Position numbers and translations under genes: made by a program
Origin: Anisodus tanguticus
Taxonomy: Eukaryota > Streptophyta > Magnoliopsida > Solanales > Solanaceae
NCBI GenBank assembly: GCA_034509755.1
Contig: CM067545.1
Location: 43,517,062-43,581,061, forward strand
Reading direction: 5' to 3'
Length of the DNA stretch: 64,000 bases
The notes under the pieces: model-generated
The model's database searches: none
Seen by the model: only the letters and a program-made list of their open reading frames with translations
What the model was told of the DNA's origin: nothing
Shown here: positions 22,801 to 34,200 of the stretch, in pieces
Numbering within the stretch: the first letter of the stretch is position 1
How the letters are laid out: each line of letters starts with the position of its first letter

Positions 22801-25800
22801 ACAAAAAACATTGGCGTGAACAGTGCCACATGAATAGTGTTTCCCGACTTGAACAATTATCAAATTTCGATCGTCGAAATTAGGGTTCCGGTGATTCCAG
22901 GCTATTTCCGGCCATTCTTTTAAGAATTGTTTTTATTGTCAACATCGTGCAAAGATTTCGAGTTGACCCATACCACTTTCTTCGAGGTTCGATAACTTTT
23001 TTGGCATAATTTGCCATCATTCTGATCCTACCCACAAAATATCATCACAGTCTCGTGCCTCAATTCCGGCGACTATTTTGTGTCCTGTAGGGTCGTGCCA
23101 TCATTCCGATCATACCCACAAAATACCATCACAGTCCTGTGCCTCGATTTCGACGATTGTTTTGCGTCCTTCTCTTCCAAAGCATTAGTAAGAAAGCATT
23201 CGTTGTGCAATATTCCAGCGAAGATTAAAGAAAATATCACCACCGCGCATAATTTTTCCGGTGATTGCTAGCATCACATCTCTATCCAGTGATATTGTGC
23301 AGAATCCGACACCACAATAACATAGATCAGGTTCAAGCTAGTGAGACTAATTGTTGTGCAAATTTTTAATAATTTTCAGGAAAGTAAATCAGTCACCGTG
23401 CAATATTTTCGGTGACAACATAGCTGTCTGCTACAAAATTACTTTCGGATAGTGTTGCGTAAATTCCAACACCACCACGAGGTAGATCAATCTCTTCCGA
23501 TCAAAACTCAGTCAGCGGCTCCGACAAATACCCACTCACGCGCCATGAAGTGCCGCTCGAAGTGCTAGCTCCAGCTAACGCATCAGATACACGCGCCGCA
23601 CATGCACCTTTTTCCGGCTAGATCCACGTGCCGCACATGCACCTTTTTTCGGCCAGATCTCGGTGATTTTCTTCTTGGGTTATGTTCGTCATATTTCACT
23701 CATCTTTCAAGTCAGATTTCGCTACGTCTCGGTTTTGAGTTGTTAAACTCCAAAAACACGAGAATTAGAAGTTCAAGTCTTATGATTACTTCAAAACCCT
23801 TAAGGAGAGGATCAGAAAATCGCACATCACAGTCCATGAAGAAGTGACAAGGACGAGGTCGTCTTGGAAGATCTCGACCTAGGTGTGGTTATTGTAATAG
23901 TCTTGGACACATTCGTGAAGTATGGGTCGTCTTGGAAGATCTCGACCTAGGTGTGGTTATTGTAATAGTCTTGGACACATTCGTGAAGTATGATATTCTC
24001 TCCGTGGTAACCTTGAGGAGGAAGTTTATATGGAGCAATCACCTGGTTTTGTTGCTCAGGGAGAGTCTAACCCGATTGCGTCGGTCACTTTATGGTCTAA
24101 AACAGTCTCCCAGAGCCTGGTTTGGGAAATTCAGCACAGTAATTCAGGAATTTGACATGACTTGTACTAAAGGTCTCAGCAGACTGAAGTATTTTCTAGA
24201 TATTGAGGTTGCTCAATTCAGATCAGGTATACTCTCCGGTGATATTATTACAAAATTTGTGAAGTCGAGCGATCAACTTGCAGATATTTTCATCAAGTCC
24301 CTCACTGGTCCTTGTATTAATTACGTCTATAACAAGTTCAGTACATATGACTTGTATGCACCAGCTTGAGAGGGATTATTATAATAGAGGATTTCATATA
24401 TAGTATCCTACTAGGAAAAGGATTGTAATTGTAGAATAGGAATAGGATTTCATATATAGTATCCTAGTAGGAAAATGATAGTAATAGAGTGTCTATAAAT
24501 AGAGCTCAGTGTAATAATGTAGATATAACAATTCAATAATATATTTTCTCCCGTAATTTCTCGCATGTACAAATGATTTAGGTTCCTCGTAAAAACGGCT
24601 TATGGTCATGTTGCATCCAATTGCCAACTTATCATCCCTGCAAGTATGGGAAAGCTAGAATTTGATGCTTTTTGGAATGCATCCTCTCCAAACCTTAAGC
24701 TGGTTGGTGACCAAGAGTACCCCGTCTTTAATAATTTTCCCTTTGTTAGCATGGTATGTTTTCTGTTCAAGTTGCATTGTTTCTCTGAATCTCGATTGCT
24801 TATAGCAACTATGATGGATCTTATGTTTTAAGTTTCTCGGTAATAGAGGTAATAACAAATTTTTGCCTGACTGGATTTGCAATACAGCCTTTGGGGAGGT
24901 TCTGTTATCAACTTGGGAACCAAAAAGCACAGAGACAAATACTTTAACGGTATAGACAATGTGGACTACCTAGGATGCTTTGCAATGACAGAGCTTCATC
25001 ATGGTAAACTTTTTTGTACCACTTCTTTTATTAGTATCATTTCACTATCTCTGGTCTCAGTCTATGATGTTTCTATGGTCTTTGGTTGTGTGCATTACAC
25101 ATACAGTTGTTTTATTACCTTTGCTCTTAAGACTATGCAATTGTTTTGATCCTTTTGCCTATCAGGTTCAAATGTTCAAGGTCTTCAGACAGTTGCCACC
25201 TTTGATCCCCTCACAGATGAATTCATAATTGACACGCCAAATGATGGGGCTATTAAATGGTGGATTGGTAATGCTGCCGTTCATGGAAAGTTTGCGACAG
25301 TTTTTGCAAAACTGATGTTACCAACTCATGATACAAAAGGAGGTGTTACTGACATGGGCGTTCATGCATTTATTGTTCCAATAAGGGATATGAAAACCCA
25401 CAAAACACTGCCAGGGGTTGAAATACATGATTGTGGCCATAAAGTTGGCTTGAATGGAGTAGATAATGGTGCGTTGAGATTTCGTTCAGTAAGAATTCCA
25501 CGAAATAACCTTCTTAATCGATTTGGAGACGTTTCACGGGATGGGAAATACACTAGCAGCCTGCCTTCAATTAACAAAAGATTTGCTGCCACACTTGGAG
25601 AACTTGTTGGTGGTAGAGTTGGCCTTGCGTATTCTTCTGTGGGTGTTCTCAAGATTGCTGTTGTTATTGCAACAAGATATTCTCTGCTGCGCCAGCAATT
25701 CGGTCCTCCCAAACAACCTGAAGTTAGTATACTTGACTACCAATCTCAGCAGCACAAGCTTATGCCAATGTTGGCTTCGACCTACGCATTCCATTTTGCA

Positions 25801-27263
25801 GCACTGCATCTGGTGGAAAAATATTCTGAAATGAAGAAGTCTCATGATGAGGAACTGATAGGGGATGTACATGCACTTTCTGCAGGGCTTAAGGCCTATA
25901 TCACTTCTTACACACAGCAGTCATTGAGCACATGTAGAGAAGCTTGTGGAGGCCATGGTTATGCGGCTGTCAATAGGTTTGGAAGTTTGAGGAATGATCA
26001 TGACATATTTCAGACATTTGAGGGAGACAACACCGTTCTTCTGCAGCAGGTTGAGATTTGAAACTGAAAGAACTTTCCTGTTTCTTAATTATTTTAAGCA
26101 AAGGGTATAACGACTGTTTATTATCCAGGTAGCCGGTCTTCTGTTGAAGCAGTACAGGGAGAAATTCCAAGGTGGGCCTCTTACTGTCACGTGGAACTAC
26201 CTAAGGCAATCCATGAATTCTTACCTTGCTCAGCCTAACCCAGTAACTTCTAGATGGGAAAGTGAAGATCACTTACGAGATCCGAACTTCCAGTTGGATG
26301 CTTTTAGGGTGAGTATTTTGTGGTCAATCTGATGACAGAACACATTGGCATACAACAATATTGCATATCTAACTATGCTGTAACTGCTTCTTTTCCAGTA
26401 TCGTACATCAAGATTGCTTCAAAGTGTAGCTATCCGACTTCAGAAGCACTCCAAGACTCTTGGAGGATTTGGTGCTTGGAATAGATGTTTAAATCACCTG
26501 TTGACGCTTGCAGAGTCTCATATCGAATCGTTCATCCTTGCAAAGTTCATTGAAGCAGTCAAAAAGTACTTCCTAATCACAATTGAAAAGCTTGTTCTTT
26601 CCTTCAACTAGTAGATATCTAATTCTCTTTTGTGCAGTTGTCCTGATGAAAACTCTCGTGCTGCCCTAAAACTCGTGTGTGATCTTTATGCCTTGGATAG
26701 AATCTGGAATGACATAGGAACTTACCGCAATGTGGACTACGTGGCCCCTAACAAAGCTAAGGTATGAATCTAGGGAAAATTTGCTGGAACTATAGTTACT
26801 ATACTTCATCTTAATATCTAGAAATCTAACAATAAATGCAACTTAAAATGCTCAAGAGTATAATTTGCAAACATCTGAATCTAATTGCAGCTTTGCAGTT
26901 GATATGGTTCTTAAGGTTTATTCCATCTTGATGACCCTCTTCATCATAGATACTATGACGTGTAGTAGTTTTGTCTCTTAAAGAATCTAGGATAACAGTC
27001 AAATAGTGACAGCCTCTTTCAACCCCCCCATATTCTGATATCCACCTTAAAGTAAATGGCTCTTAGCAAATATGCCTGACCATCCACTTTTAATTTTACA
27101 GGCAATTCACAAGCTAGCAGAATATCTATGCTTCCAAGTTAAGAATATTGCAAGGGAACTTGTTGATGCCTTTGATCTGCCAGATTACGTAACACGTGCT
27201 CCAATTGGTGCGCAGACTCCATCAGAAGCCTATTCACAATATACTCAGAGTGTTGGATTCTAG
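19804..27263 (+). CDS. ACX3: Acyl-CoA oxidase, ACX3-like (medium-chain, peroxisomal)
   Basis: FAD-dependent oxidase catalysing the first step of peroxisomal fatty-acid beta-oxidation: acyl-CoA to trans-2-enoyl-CoA, releasing H2O2. Assignment to the medium-chain ACX3 subfamily rests on close resemblance to Arabidopsis ACX3 as recalled. Seven exons: 19804-20261, 24888-25003, 25166-26049, 26129-26308, 26399-26565, 26638-26761 and 27102-27263. All introns are GT-AG and phases agree, giving 696 aa. A PTS2 signal of form R-I-x5-H-L lies at residues 24-32. CFAMTELHHG spans residues 183-192, ACGGHGY starts at 451, and the catalytic Glu is expected in FEGDN (residue 477). The C-terminus YTQSVGF has no PTS1, in keeping with PTS2 import. 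No frame break is seen. Intron 1 (4.6 kb) is swollen by transposons. Start chosen as the first in-frame Met of exon 1, before the PTS2. Confidence 0.93.
20378..20556. mobile_element. Stowaway-like MITE in ACX3-like intron 1
   Basis: Starts CTCCCTCCATTATATTAAG and ends GGAAAGGAG, flanked by TA on both sides (20376-20377 and 20557-20558). The terminal inverted repeat is imperfect, so the call rests mainly on the CTCCCTCC end and the TA target. Confidence 0.5.
20570..20827. mobile_element. Stowaway MITE in ACX3-like intron 1
   Basis: This is a 258-bp element with terminal inverted repeats: CTCCTCCATCCCAATTTATG on the left and CATAAATTGGGACGAAGGGAG read inward on the right. A TA target duplication lies at 20568-20569 and 20828-20829. 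There is no coding content. It lies 12 bp from the preceding Stowaway-like element. Confidence 0.85.
20830..21408. other. Intron 1 DNA with small repeats
   Basis: No gene. TTTGTTTGTTTG simple repeats lie near 20878-20907. A ~44-bp direct repeat (GGTAATATATACCAGAAAGAT) spans about 21086-21172. From about 21300 a degenerate solanaceous dispersed repeat begins (GAGCCAGGATTTGAAAGC), ending in the CTATCTCCACCC phrase inside the duplicated unit that follows. Confidence 0.5.
22436..22619 (+). repeat. Left LTR of the intronic copia element
   Basis: It begins TGTTAGAATAGAGGATTTC and ends TAATTTCTCA, two bases before the PBS. It holds a partial internal duplication around GGATTTCATA and AGTATCCTAGTAGGAAAA. 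Confidence 0.85.
23857..23992 (+). repeat. Exact 68-bp tandem duplication
   Basis: The segment beginning GGTCGTCTTGGAAGATCTCG occurs at 23857-23924 and again at 23925-23992 with no visible difference. It lies inside the dead interior of the copia element. Identity of the copies suggests a recent slippage or unequal-exchange event. Confidence 0.9.
23932..24369 (+). pseudogene. Copia reverse transcriptase / RNase H remnant
   Basis: One open frame joins pieces of copia pol that are normally far apart. RSLYGLKQSPRAWFGKF comes from the reverse transcriptase, then SRLKYFLDIEVAQF (the KYFLGIEVA region), then IITKFVKSSDQLADIFIKSL from the end of RNase H. The segments between are missing, including the YVDD catalytic motif. 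The product cannot be an active polymerase. Confidence 0.8.
24377..24565 (+). repeat. Right LTR of the intronic copia element
   Basis: It matches 22436-22619 apart from substitutions at its first bases (TATTATAATAG in place of TGTTAGAATAG) and ends TTTCTCGCA before the TSD. TCTATAAATAGAGC near 24493 is the likely TATA box. Confidence 0.85.
24571..24752 (+). pseudogene. Exon-like open segment of unknown origin in intron 1
   Basis: A plus-strand frame reads VKTAYGHVASNCQLIIPASM, continues through GKLEFDAFWNASS and QEYPVFNNFPF, and is followed by a GTATGT donor-like site after an ATG at about 24750. It is absent from ACX proteins and is not needed to join exons 1 and 2, whose phases match without it. 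Part of it is also present, ending in a stop, in the first copy of the tandem duplication (about 21900-21985). I do not recognise the protein family. It may be a captured gene fragment or chance. Confidence 0.3.
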
Positions 27264-28270
27264 TTTCTAACAAAAGTGGGCAAGTTATATTTTTCTGTTG
27301 CCCTTATATTTTCTGGTTTTCATAGTTCAAGAAGTTCCCCATTGTCCAGGGATGGTGGTTAAGAGGTTCCTTTTAAGTATACTTTGTATCCCCATCATTT
27401 ATCCTGGTGTCAAGCTTCCTGTATCACTTTTATCTTGGTAAAGCAAGCTTGATCAATTCTTGTTGGATTCACTGTTGTCAACAAGTTTCTTATAGGCAAA
27501 ATTGACGTACATTCAATATGAAATCAGATCTGAAGGTGCTATTTACATCTAGCATTTTTATTCACTACTATAATTTTTTAGTCAAATATACACATTTATG
27601 AGCTTCTTAAATAGAGATGTCAGCCCCACTACAGCAGACCATTTGAACTTGCTATATTTTCCACTGCTGGACCAGTTGAAATGGTTCATACTTGATAGAC
27701 CACCCCACTTTATTTTTCTAAATTCAGAACTGCTGCAGCATCCCTAGTCCCTACAAATTGATCTCCACATGATGCAGCAGATGCTGTGATAGATAATAAT
27801 ATTTGACCTCGAGAAGAGCAATAACATCTACGTTGGATAGAAATATGTTGAACATTGCACTGAGACAACAGTGAGGAAGTGAGTTAAATCCTGATCGCGT
27901 AACATAATATGGTCATTTCACAATTTTTTTGGCATACAAAGCTATTTCTTAATTTATTTTTCGTATTTGAGTGAGCAAAAACAAAAACTGAAATCACCAT
28001 GAGAGAACTAATGATTTTCGCAAAAGCACACAAATGAACAGCTATAGTGCATGTCTGTCTACCAACCGATTGGTAGGACGAATAGTGAATCTAGTGACTT
28101 GGTAGAGGTCTTTTTTTTGAAGTTATCTACCCAGTGTTCAATTCACATTTCAGTTGAATTAGTAACCTATTTTCCACCAAAAAGAGTAGGCTTAACCTTT
28201 AAAGTCACTTTTGATTTACAATAACATATTTTCATAACTATAGAAAGTAAAAGTAATGTCAAGAATGCAA
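27264..28270. other. 3' untranslated / intergenic region between convergent genes
   Basis: This separates the stop codons of the ACX3-like (+) and DUF632 (-) genes. It holds the 3' untranslated regions of both, whose ends cannot be placed. No further ORF, RNA gene or transposon is recognised. Confidence 0.6.
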
Positions 28271-31200
28271 TCATATACTAAAGGATCTTGGTGGTGGTCG
28301 ATAGTTCACATATGCATTTCGAGCTGTTTCACATTTCTGCTTGATATCTTCACACATCTTTAAAGAAGCCTCGGAGAACTTCGTCAGACGGTCCAGAACC
28401 CTTGTTAAACTTGAGTGTATGCAATTCAAATTTGATAACTTCTCATCATTCTTCTCTTCATCTTTTGCTTCCGATTCCTCATTCCCTGGTTCAGTAGTAG
28501 TAGTTTCTTTCTTTTGCAGTTCCTCATTCCCTGGTTCAGTAGTAGTAGTTTCTTTCTTTTGCAGTTCCTCTGAGTGGTGTCCAACTGAAAGCCGCAGGTC
28601 ATACAAGAAGTCTTTGATGGCATCACTAAGCTCTTCAGAAGGCAGAGATTTAATCCCATTGGACCAGTCACGACAAAGTACAAATATTGGTGGGGCCAGA
28701 ACTCGTCGAGGGGAAAATGCTCTTCTGCCTTTGGTTCGCTCACGTGGTTGCAGGATGCAGTTTTGCAGCCAGCTGTTAAGAGCTTCCACATATGAAGTAT
28801 GGCTGTTAATCCAGTTGGCGAAGCTCAAGCCAAAACATTCTACTTCATCCTGCAGCTGAGTCATAATCAGCTTTTGAGTGTCACCGTGGAGACTTGAAGC
28901 TGAAGCCTTGGCATGGTATGCTAGTGAAATGGTTATATACTGGGCATGATGGCATTCAAGCATCGCTCTCCACATTCTGGTCAATCTGAACGGAACCCAG
29001 ATATTACATATCCAATAGTAAATGTAATAGAAGATAAGGCATGTCCCACTAGTGGGGTCTGGGGAGGATGGGGTGTACGCAGACCTTACCCCTACCTTTG
29101 TAGGGTAGAGAGGTTGTTTTCGATAGACCCTCATTTCAAGAAAATCGTTTTCCAGAACAAGTTAGAAAAAAATGCAAGAGTCAAAAGCTATGATGAAAAT
29201 ATCAAGAAAGAAAGTACTGACAGTAGGAATAGTAAGATATCCAAAGTAAAAGAGACCTTAGAAATGAGGTTTAAATAAAATAGATCCTCAAATTAAATGT
29301 CCAATAGCAGGAAGAGAGAATTGTTATCCTTACCCTTGGATAAGTTCCAAAATTTGAGGCAACAACTCTTCATCCCTCATTTTCTCTATCCGCTTTGATA
29401 TTGAATCAACTGAATATAGAGCCACCCTGATGCGTGAATGGAGATCTTTCACCACAGACCGTGTTTTGTCAATTATTTGGGCGCTAACATCTTTGGCAAA
29501 TTGATGCCTAAGTTGGTTGCACTTCCGGTCATAATCTCTCCTGATTGACTCGATTGTCTACAGATAAAAGAGGAATGACCAGCAAATGAGCTTTGAAATA
29601 CACACAAAAAATACAAATCTTCTAAAATACCACAAAAATTGACATGCCTATGAAAAGCTCTATAGTTCATCTTCATTTCCTCAAGATTCAATTCAAGAAC
29701 AGTCATGAGGTATGAAGTACAACAAAGCAGTGAAAGGTCCAGAAACCGAAATGAAAACGTATCTTATAAATACAAGTATCTATATAAAAGACGCCTGAAC
29801 TCGCACTGCAGAAAAGAAACATTGTTCGTTGGCTGCTATCTATTGGTACTAGTGAGAACTGGAGTAAATGAAGCTCCTGAACATCCAGAACAGCTTCTGA
29901 AAGAAGTATTTCCCAGTCTAAAGCAACTTAAACTTACAGGACTCTGATTGGTAGTACTGTAGTATACATGGACCTAAAAACCAAATACTTCATAACATAC
30001 ATTACTTGTTAAACAATTTTATTATGGGTATAAACATAACTTGTTGTCAACCGGATTCTTTCTTTATCAAATAAAAAAAAGGGATTCTTATAAAAGAGCA
30101 CTTCTTCAGCAACTAATGCACCAGCGGGGAGATACATTTCGACATCATTGAGGAGGATAACAAGTCTATATATGTGAAGCGCAATGATAATGAATATAAT
30201 TTGATCATTATGATGGTTAAGGGTTAGGAGACTGGATAAAAGAAACTTGCTCAAACACCTCAAGCTGAATAGAATCTTTTTTTTAAAGGAGAAGTTGGAA
30301 GACAAGGTGTTTATAAGTGCAAAGCCTGTCATCAACAAGAGACTTAGAGGTTGTTTGGTAGGGTGTATAAAAATAATGTTGAATAGGGTGTATTAGTAAT
30401 GCAAGGAGTAGTTATGCGGGTATTAGTTACGCATGAATTATTTCTTATCCACTATTTGGTTTGGTGTACTAGAAATAACATGCATTGCATAATTTTTCAA
30501 AAAATTGGTTGTTTACAAAACTATCCTCCATACTAGATAATGTGAGGGACTTCAAGGGCAATTGTGTCTTCAACCATTCTTATGCATGTGTTGAAAGCTC
30601 TTGCATTGCTAATACCATGATATGCTATGCATAGGATAATACCAAATAGGGTGTATAACTAATGATTGTATTAGTGACACATAGGTTAAAAAAATGTACC
30701 AGACAAGGTATTAGTAATACACCAAGCTAATGCATGCATTATTTTCTCTAATGCATCTTACCAAACAACCCCTAATACCTTATTTTGTATCCTAACCTAT
30801 GCATAACTAATACATAGCAAATCATGGTATTAGTAATGCAAGAGATTCTAATACATGCATAAGCATGGTTTAAGACATAATTGCCCCAAAAATCCCTCAC
30901 ATAGTATGGCATGAAGGATATTTTTGTAAACAACCAATTATTTTAGAAATTATGCAATGCATGTTATTTCTAATACACCAAACAGTGGATAAAAAATATT
31001 CCCTGCATAACTAATGCTAGCATAACTAATCTCAACATTACTAATACACCCTATTCAACATTATTTTGATACACCCCACCAAACGACCCCTTAAAGTGCA
31101 ACAAAGCGTTACATGTATATAATACAACAACAACATACACAGTGAAATCCTACAACATGGGGTCCGGGAGACCCTCGGCTCAAGACAGCATAATCACAAG

Positions 31201-34200
31201 CAAAGTAAGAAAAACGGTCAGACTCAGACAAGAAATTAAAGCAATATGAACATGTTAATAACAAAATCGAATACGTCATGGTAGCGCATTCTAACAAAAG
31301 GGAAGCAGTAGCTAACACAGCTAAATAAGATAAACAAACTACGCTAAAGAACACATAGCAGCAGAAATCAAACTACAGGGAACTATAAATCAATACTGCA
31401 CCTGTAAGTGTGATTGGCTAATCGGGCCTACAGTAAGAATACTACAACTATCATTTTGTAAGCGTAAGTAGGACTACGCTCGACTACCTACTACCCTTCT
31501 ACCCTAATCTGTGTCCTCCACAACCGCCTATCTAAGGTCATGTCCTCAGTAAGTTGCACCTGCGCCATATACCATCTAATCGCATCTCCCCAATACTTCT
31601 TCAGCCTACATCTATCCCTCATGATTTCCAACATCTCACACCTCCGCACTGGGTCATATGTGTCTCTCCTCTGCACATGCCCGAACCATCTCAGCCTCAC
31701 TTCTCATATCTTATCCTCCACCGAGGCCACTCCCACTTTGTCCCGGATATCATCATTTCTAATTTTATCTCTCATATGCCCACACATCCATCTCAGCATC
31801 TTCATCTCCGCAACTTTCATTTTTTGTATGTGTGAAATATTGACTGGCCAACACTTCGTCTCATACAACATAGTCGGTCTAACCACCTAGAACTTGCCTT
31901 TAAGTTTTGGTGGCACCTTTTTGTCGCACAAGACTCCATATGCGAGCCTCCATTTCATCCACCCTGTCCCAATACGATGTGTGACATCGTCATCAATCTC
32001 TCAATTCCCTTGGATAATAGACCATATGTAGTTAAAGCTTTCTTTCTTTGGAATGACCTGAGTATCAAGCCTCACCTCCACGTCTGTCTCAAGGTCGCTC
32101 CCGTTGCTGAACTTGCATTCCAAATATTTTGTCCTGGTCCTACTAAACCTGAACCCTTTAGACTCCAGAATTTATAGTGTGAATGAATAATGTAAAAGGC
32201 CCACATGAAGTTTTTTGCTCCACCAAGGGTTAGAGAAATTCGGTAAAGAAAAAGTCTAATAAATTTCAGCATTTTCTTTCTTTTTGCATTTTTCATAAAC
32301 TTTGCATTTCCAAACCTCTGGTTATATAGCAATGCAGCTCTCAGCCCTAAGCTAATACTACTAGGGGCCGCCAATTGGAATCACTCTGGAAAACGTTGTT
32401 CCTAACTAAGAATTCCTCTACATAGGCTACACATTGTGTTGTTTAGCATGACCAACACCCAAGTAGTGGCCAAGTAGTGGCCTAGTGGTCAATGAAGTGG
32501 GTTGAGAACCATGAGGTCTCAGATTCAAATTCCAGCGGAAGCAAAAATACAAGGTGATTTTTTCACATTTGTCTAAGTATTAGTGGATAGAGCTACCCGG
32601 TACATGTGATGGTGAAAGGTAGGCAACCACCTGTGTAATTTGGCAAGGTGTGCATAAGCTGACCCAAACATCACAGTTATCAATTGAAGGGTCATTTCAC
32701 TACATGTTATGTTCTCACTGCACTCTTTGTTTAATCTTTCATTAGCTACTAAAACAATCTTTTTCTGATCAAGGCTACTATAATTATCCTTAATCTCAAA
32801 TCCAGCTGTATTTTACTCTATAAACCTTTTTTTCAAGAATCGTGTATTGGTGTATTTTACTCTATAAACCTTTTTTATGAATGGTGTGTCTTACTCTATA
32901 AACCTTTTTTATGAATGGTGTGTCTTACTCTATAAACCATATTTAGCAACCATTAAGATTCAGTTCTTATTTATATTTGAGTTACTTGAGCTGTAAATTC
33001 AAGCTCACTGAGCTTGTCCTGTTACCAATGTAATTCAAAATAATCAGGACACTCAAGTTTTTAGGTCAGTACCTTCACTTCATCATAAAGTTTCCTCTCC
33101 CATGCATATACTCTGTCAAGGGTGGATGAGTGGCTTCCAGCTATCATGCAAAAGTCTTCAACAAAATCACTTCCACTATCATCATTGTCATCCTTACTAT
33201 TAAGCAGATTCCTCGATGAAGATGATCTTGAGGATGTGGTCCTCTTCCAGGTAATCACCTTTGTTACATGGTCCGAGTCTGCATAGCACTTGAGCTATTA
33301 GAACAACAATGAATAGGAAAAAGGAGTAGAAGATGCTTTGATCAGCTAAAGTATAAAAAGCAAATGATTTTTGTGAATGACCTTTCCTTATTCTTAGTGC
33401 TAGCAAATTTATGAACTACAACCAACTTGAATAAAATAATTCTAACTCTATAATCAATTTTGTCGAACATTAACCCCAACCAGTTTGATAGCTATTTATG
33501 CTTTCAATTCTATTGATAGGTAGTTGTGATTTAAATCCCTATATTCGTTGGAGCACATTAGAACTAGAATTTCTTGAATCATCTAGAACTGTTAACGAAC
33601 TTTAGCTATTCACAGATCAAACTAACATCTAGAACTCCGTACACAATCAAAGGTTAAGATAAGATTAATAAAAAGAAACTACATGATTTTTTTTCATGGC
33701 CATCACGGGTTGTAACTTGTTTTGGATAACCGTGGTGCTCAGGCCAACTTACGCACAGACTAACTCCATGGGGTACTAACTCTGTCCACCAAGGCACCAA
33801 GGCTGAGACAGATGGGAAGAAATCACCTAGAGTTTGTCTTTAGTTGGGATTTGAACCTGAGACATCATAGTCTTAACCCACTTCATTGACTGGTAGGCCA
33901 CACCCTTGGTCCGTAACTTAGACACCTCCCATGATCTTCTCGGAGTAGACCAAAAACCAAAAGTTTAACCAAGGTAACTACCTTTGCATTCCCAAGCTCT
34001 ACTGTCTGCTCACAACTTTTGCATTCCTCCACCACAGCCTTCACTGTATTTTTTCACTCAACTTTTTGGTCTCTCTTCTCACCTCTCTCATCCTATAGTC
34101 TCACATCTCTCTTGCTTCCTTTCTTTTTCTTTTCTTCCTTCCTATTTTGATTTTTTATATATCCTTTCTTCCTTCACCGCTATCAGCACCAAGACAACAT

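Larger units (their letters stand above)
22436..24565 (+). mobile_element. Ty1-copia element, internally deleted and degenerate
   Basis: 2130 bp with a perfect 5-bp target duplication TGTAC (22431-22435 and 24566-24570). LTRs lie at 22436-22619 and about 24377-24565. The PBS TGGTATCAGAGC is at 22622-22633, and a purine tract GCTTGAGAGGGA precedes the right LTR. The interior (1.75 kb) keeps only scraps of pol. Its leader is shared with the TRIM-like element at 16.5 kb. It sits inside intron 1 in the same direction as the host gene. Confidence 0.9.
21409..24673 (+). repeat. 582-bp tandem duplication in intron 1, second copy split by a copia element
   Basis: Copy 1 is 21409-21990. Copy 2 is 21991-22435 plus 24566-24673, interrupted by the retrotransposon at 22436-24565. 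Shared landmarks in order: AATACAGGCT, ATTGGGTTCGGACGA, GATCAGACCAGAAAATTGAGC, CAATAGCTTACATTATCCAAG, GTACAAATGATTTA, CCTCGTAAAAACGGCTTATGG and GAATTTGATGCTTTTT. The copies differ by scattered substitutions and small indels, so the duplication is not recent and predates the insertion. Confidence 0.85.

Noticed and set aside
28341..28859. 172-codon plus-strand open frame
   Set aside because: It is the antisense shadow of the last exon of the DUF632 gene and owes its length to codon composition there.
32472..32540. tRNA gene
   Set aside because: A- and B-box motifs are present but no cloverleaf can be drawn, and the downstream body is that of a TS SINE; the same holds at 33845-33908.
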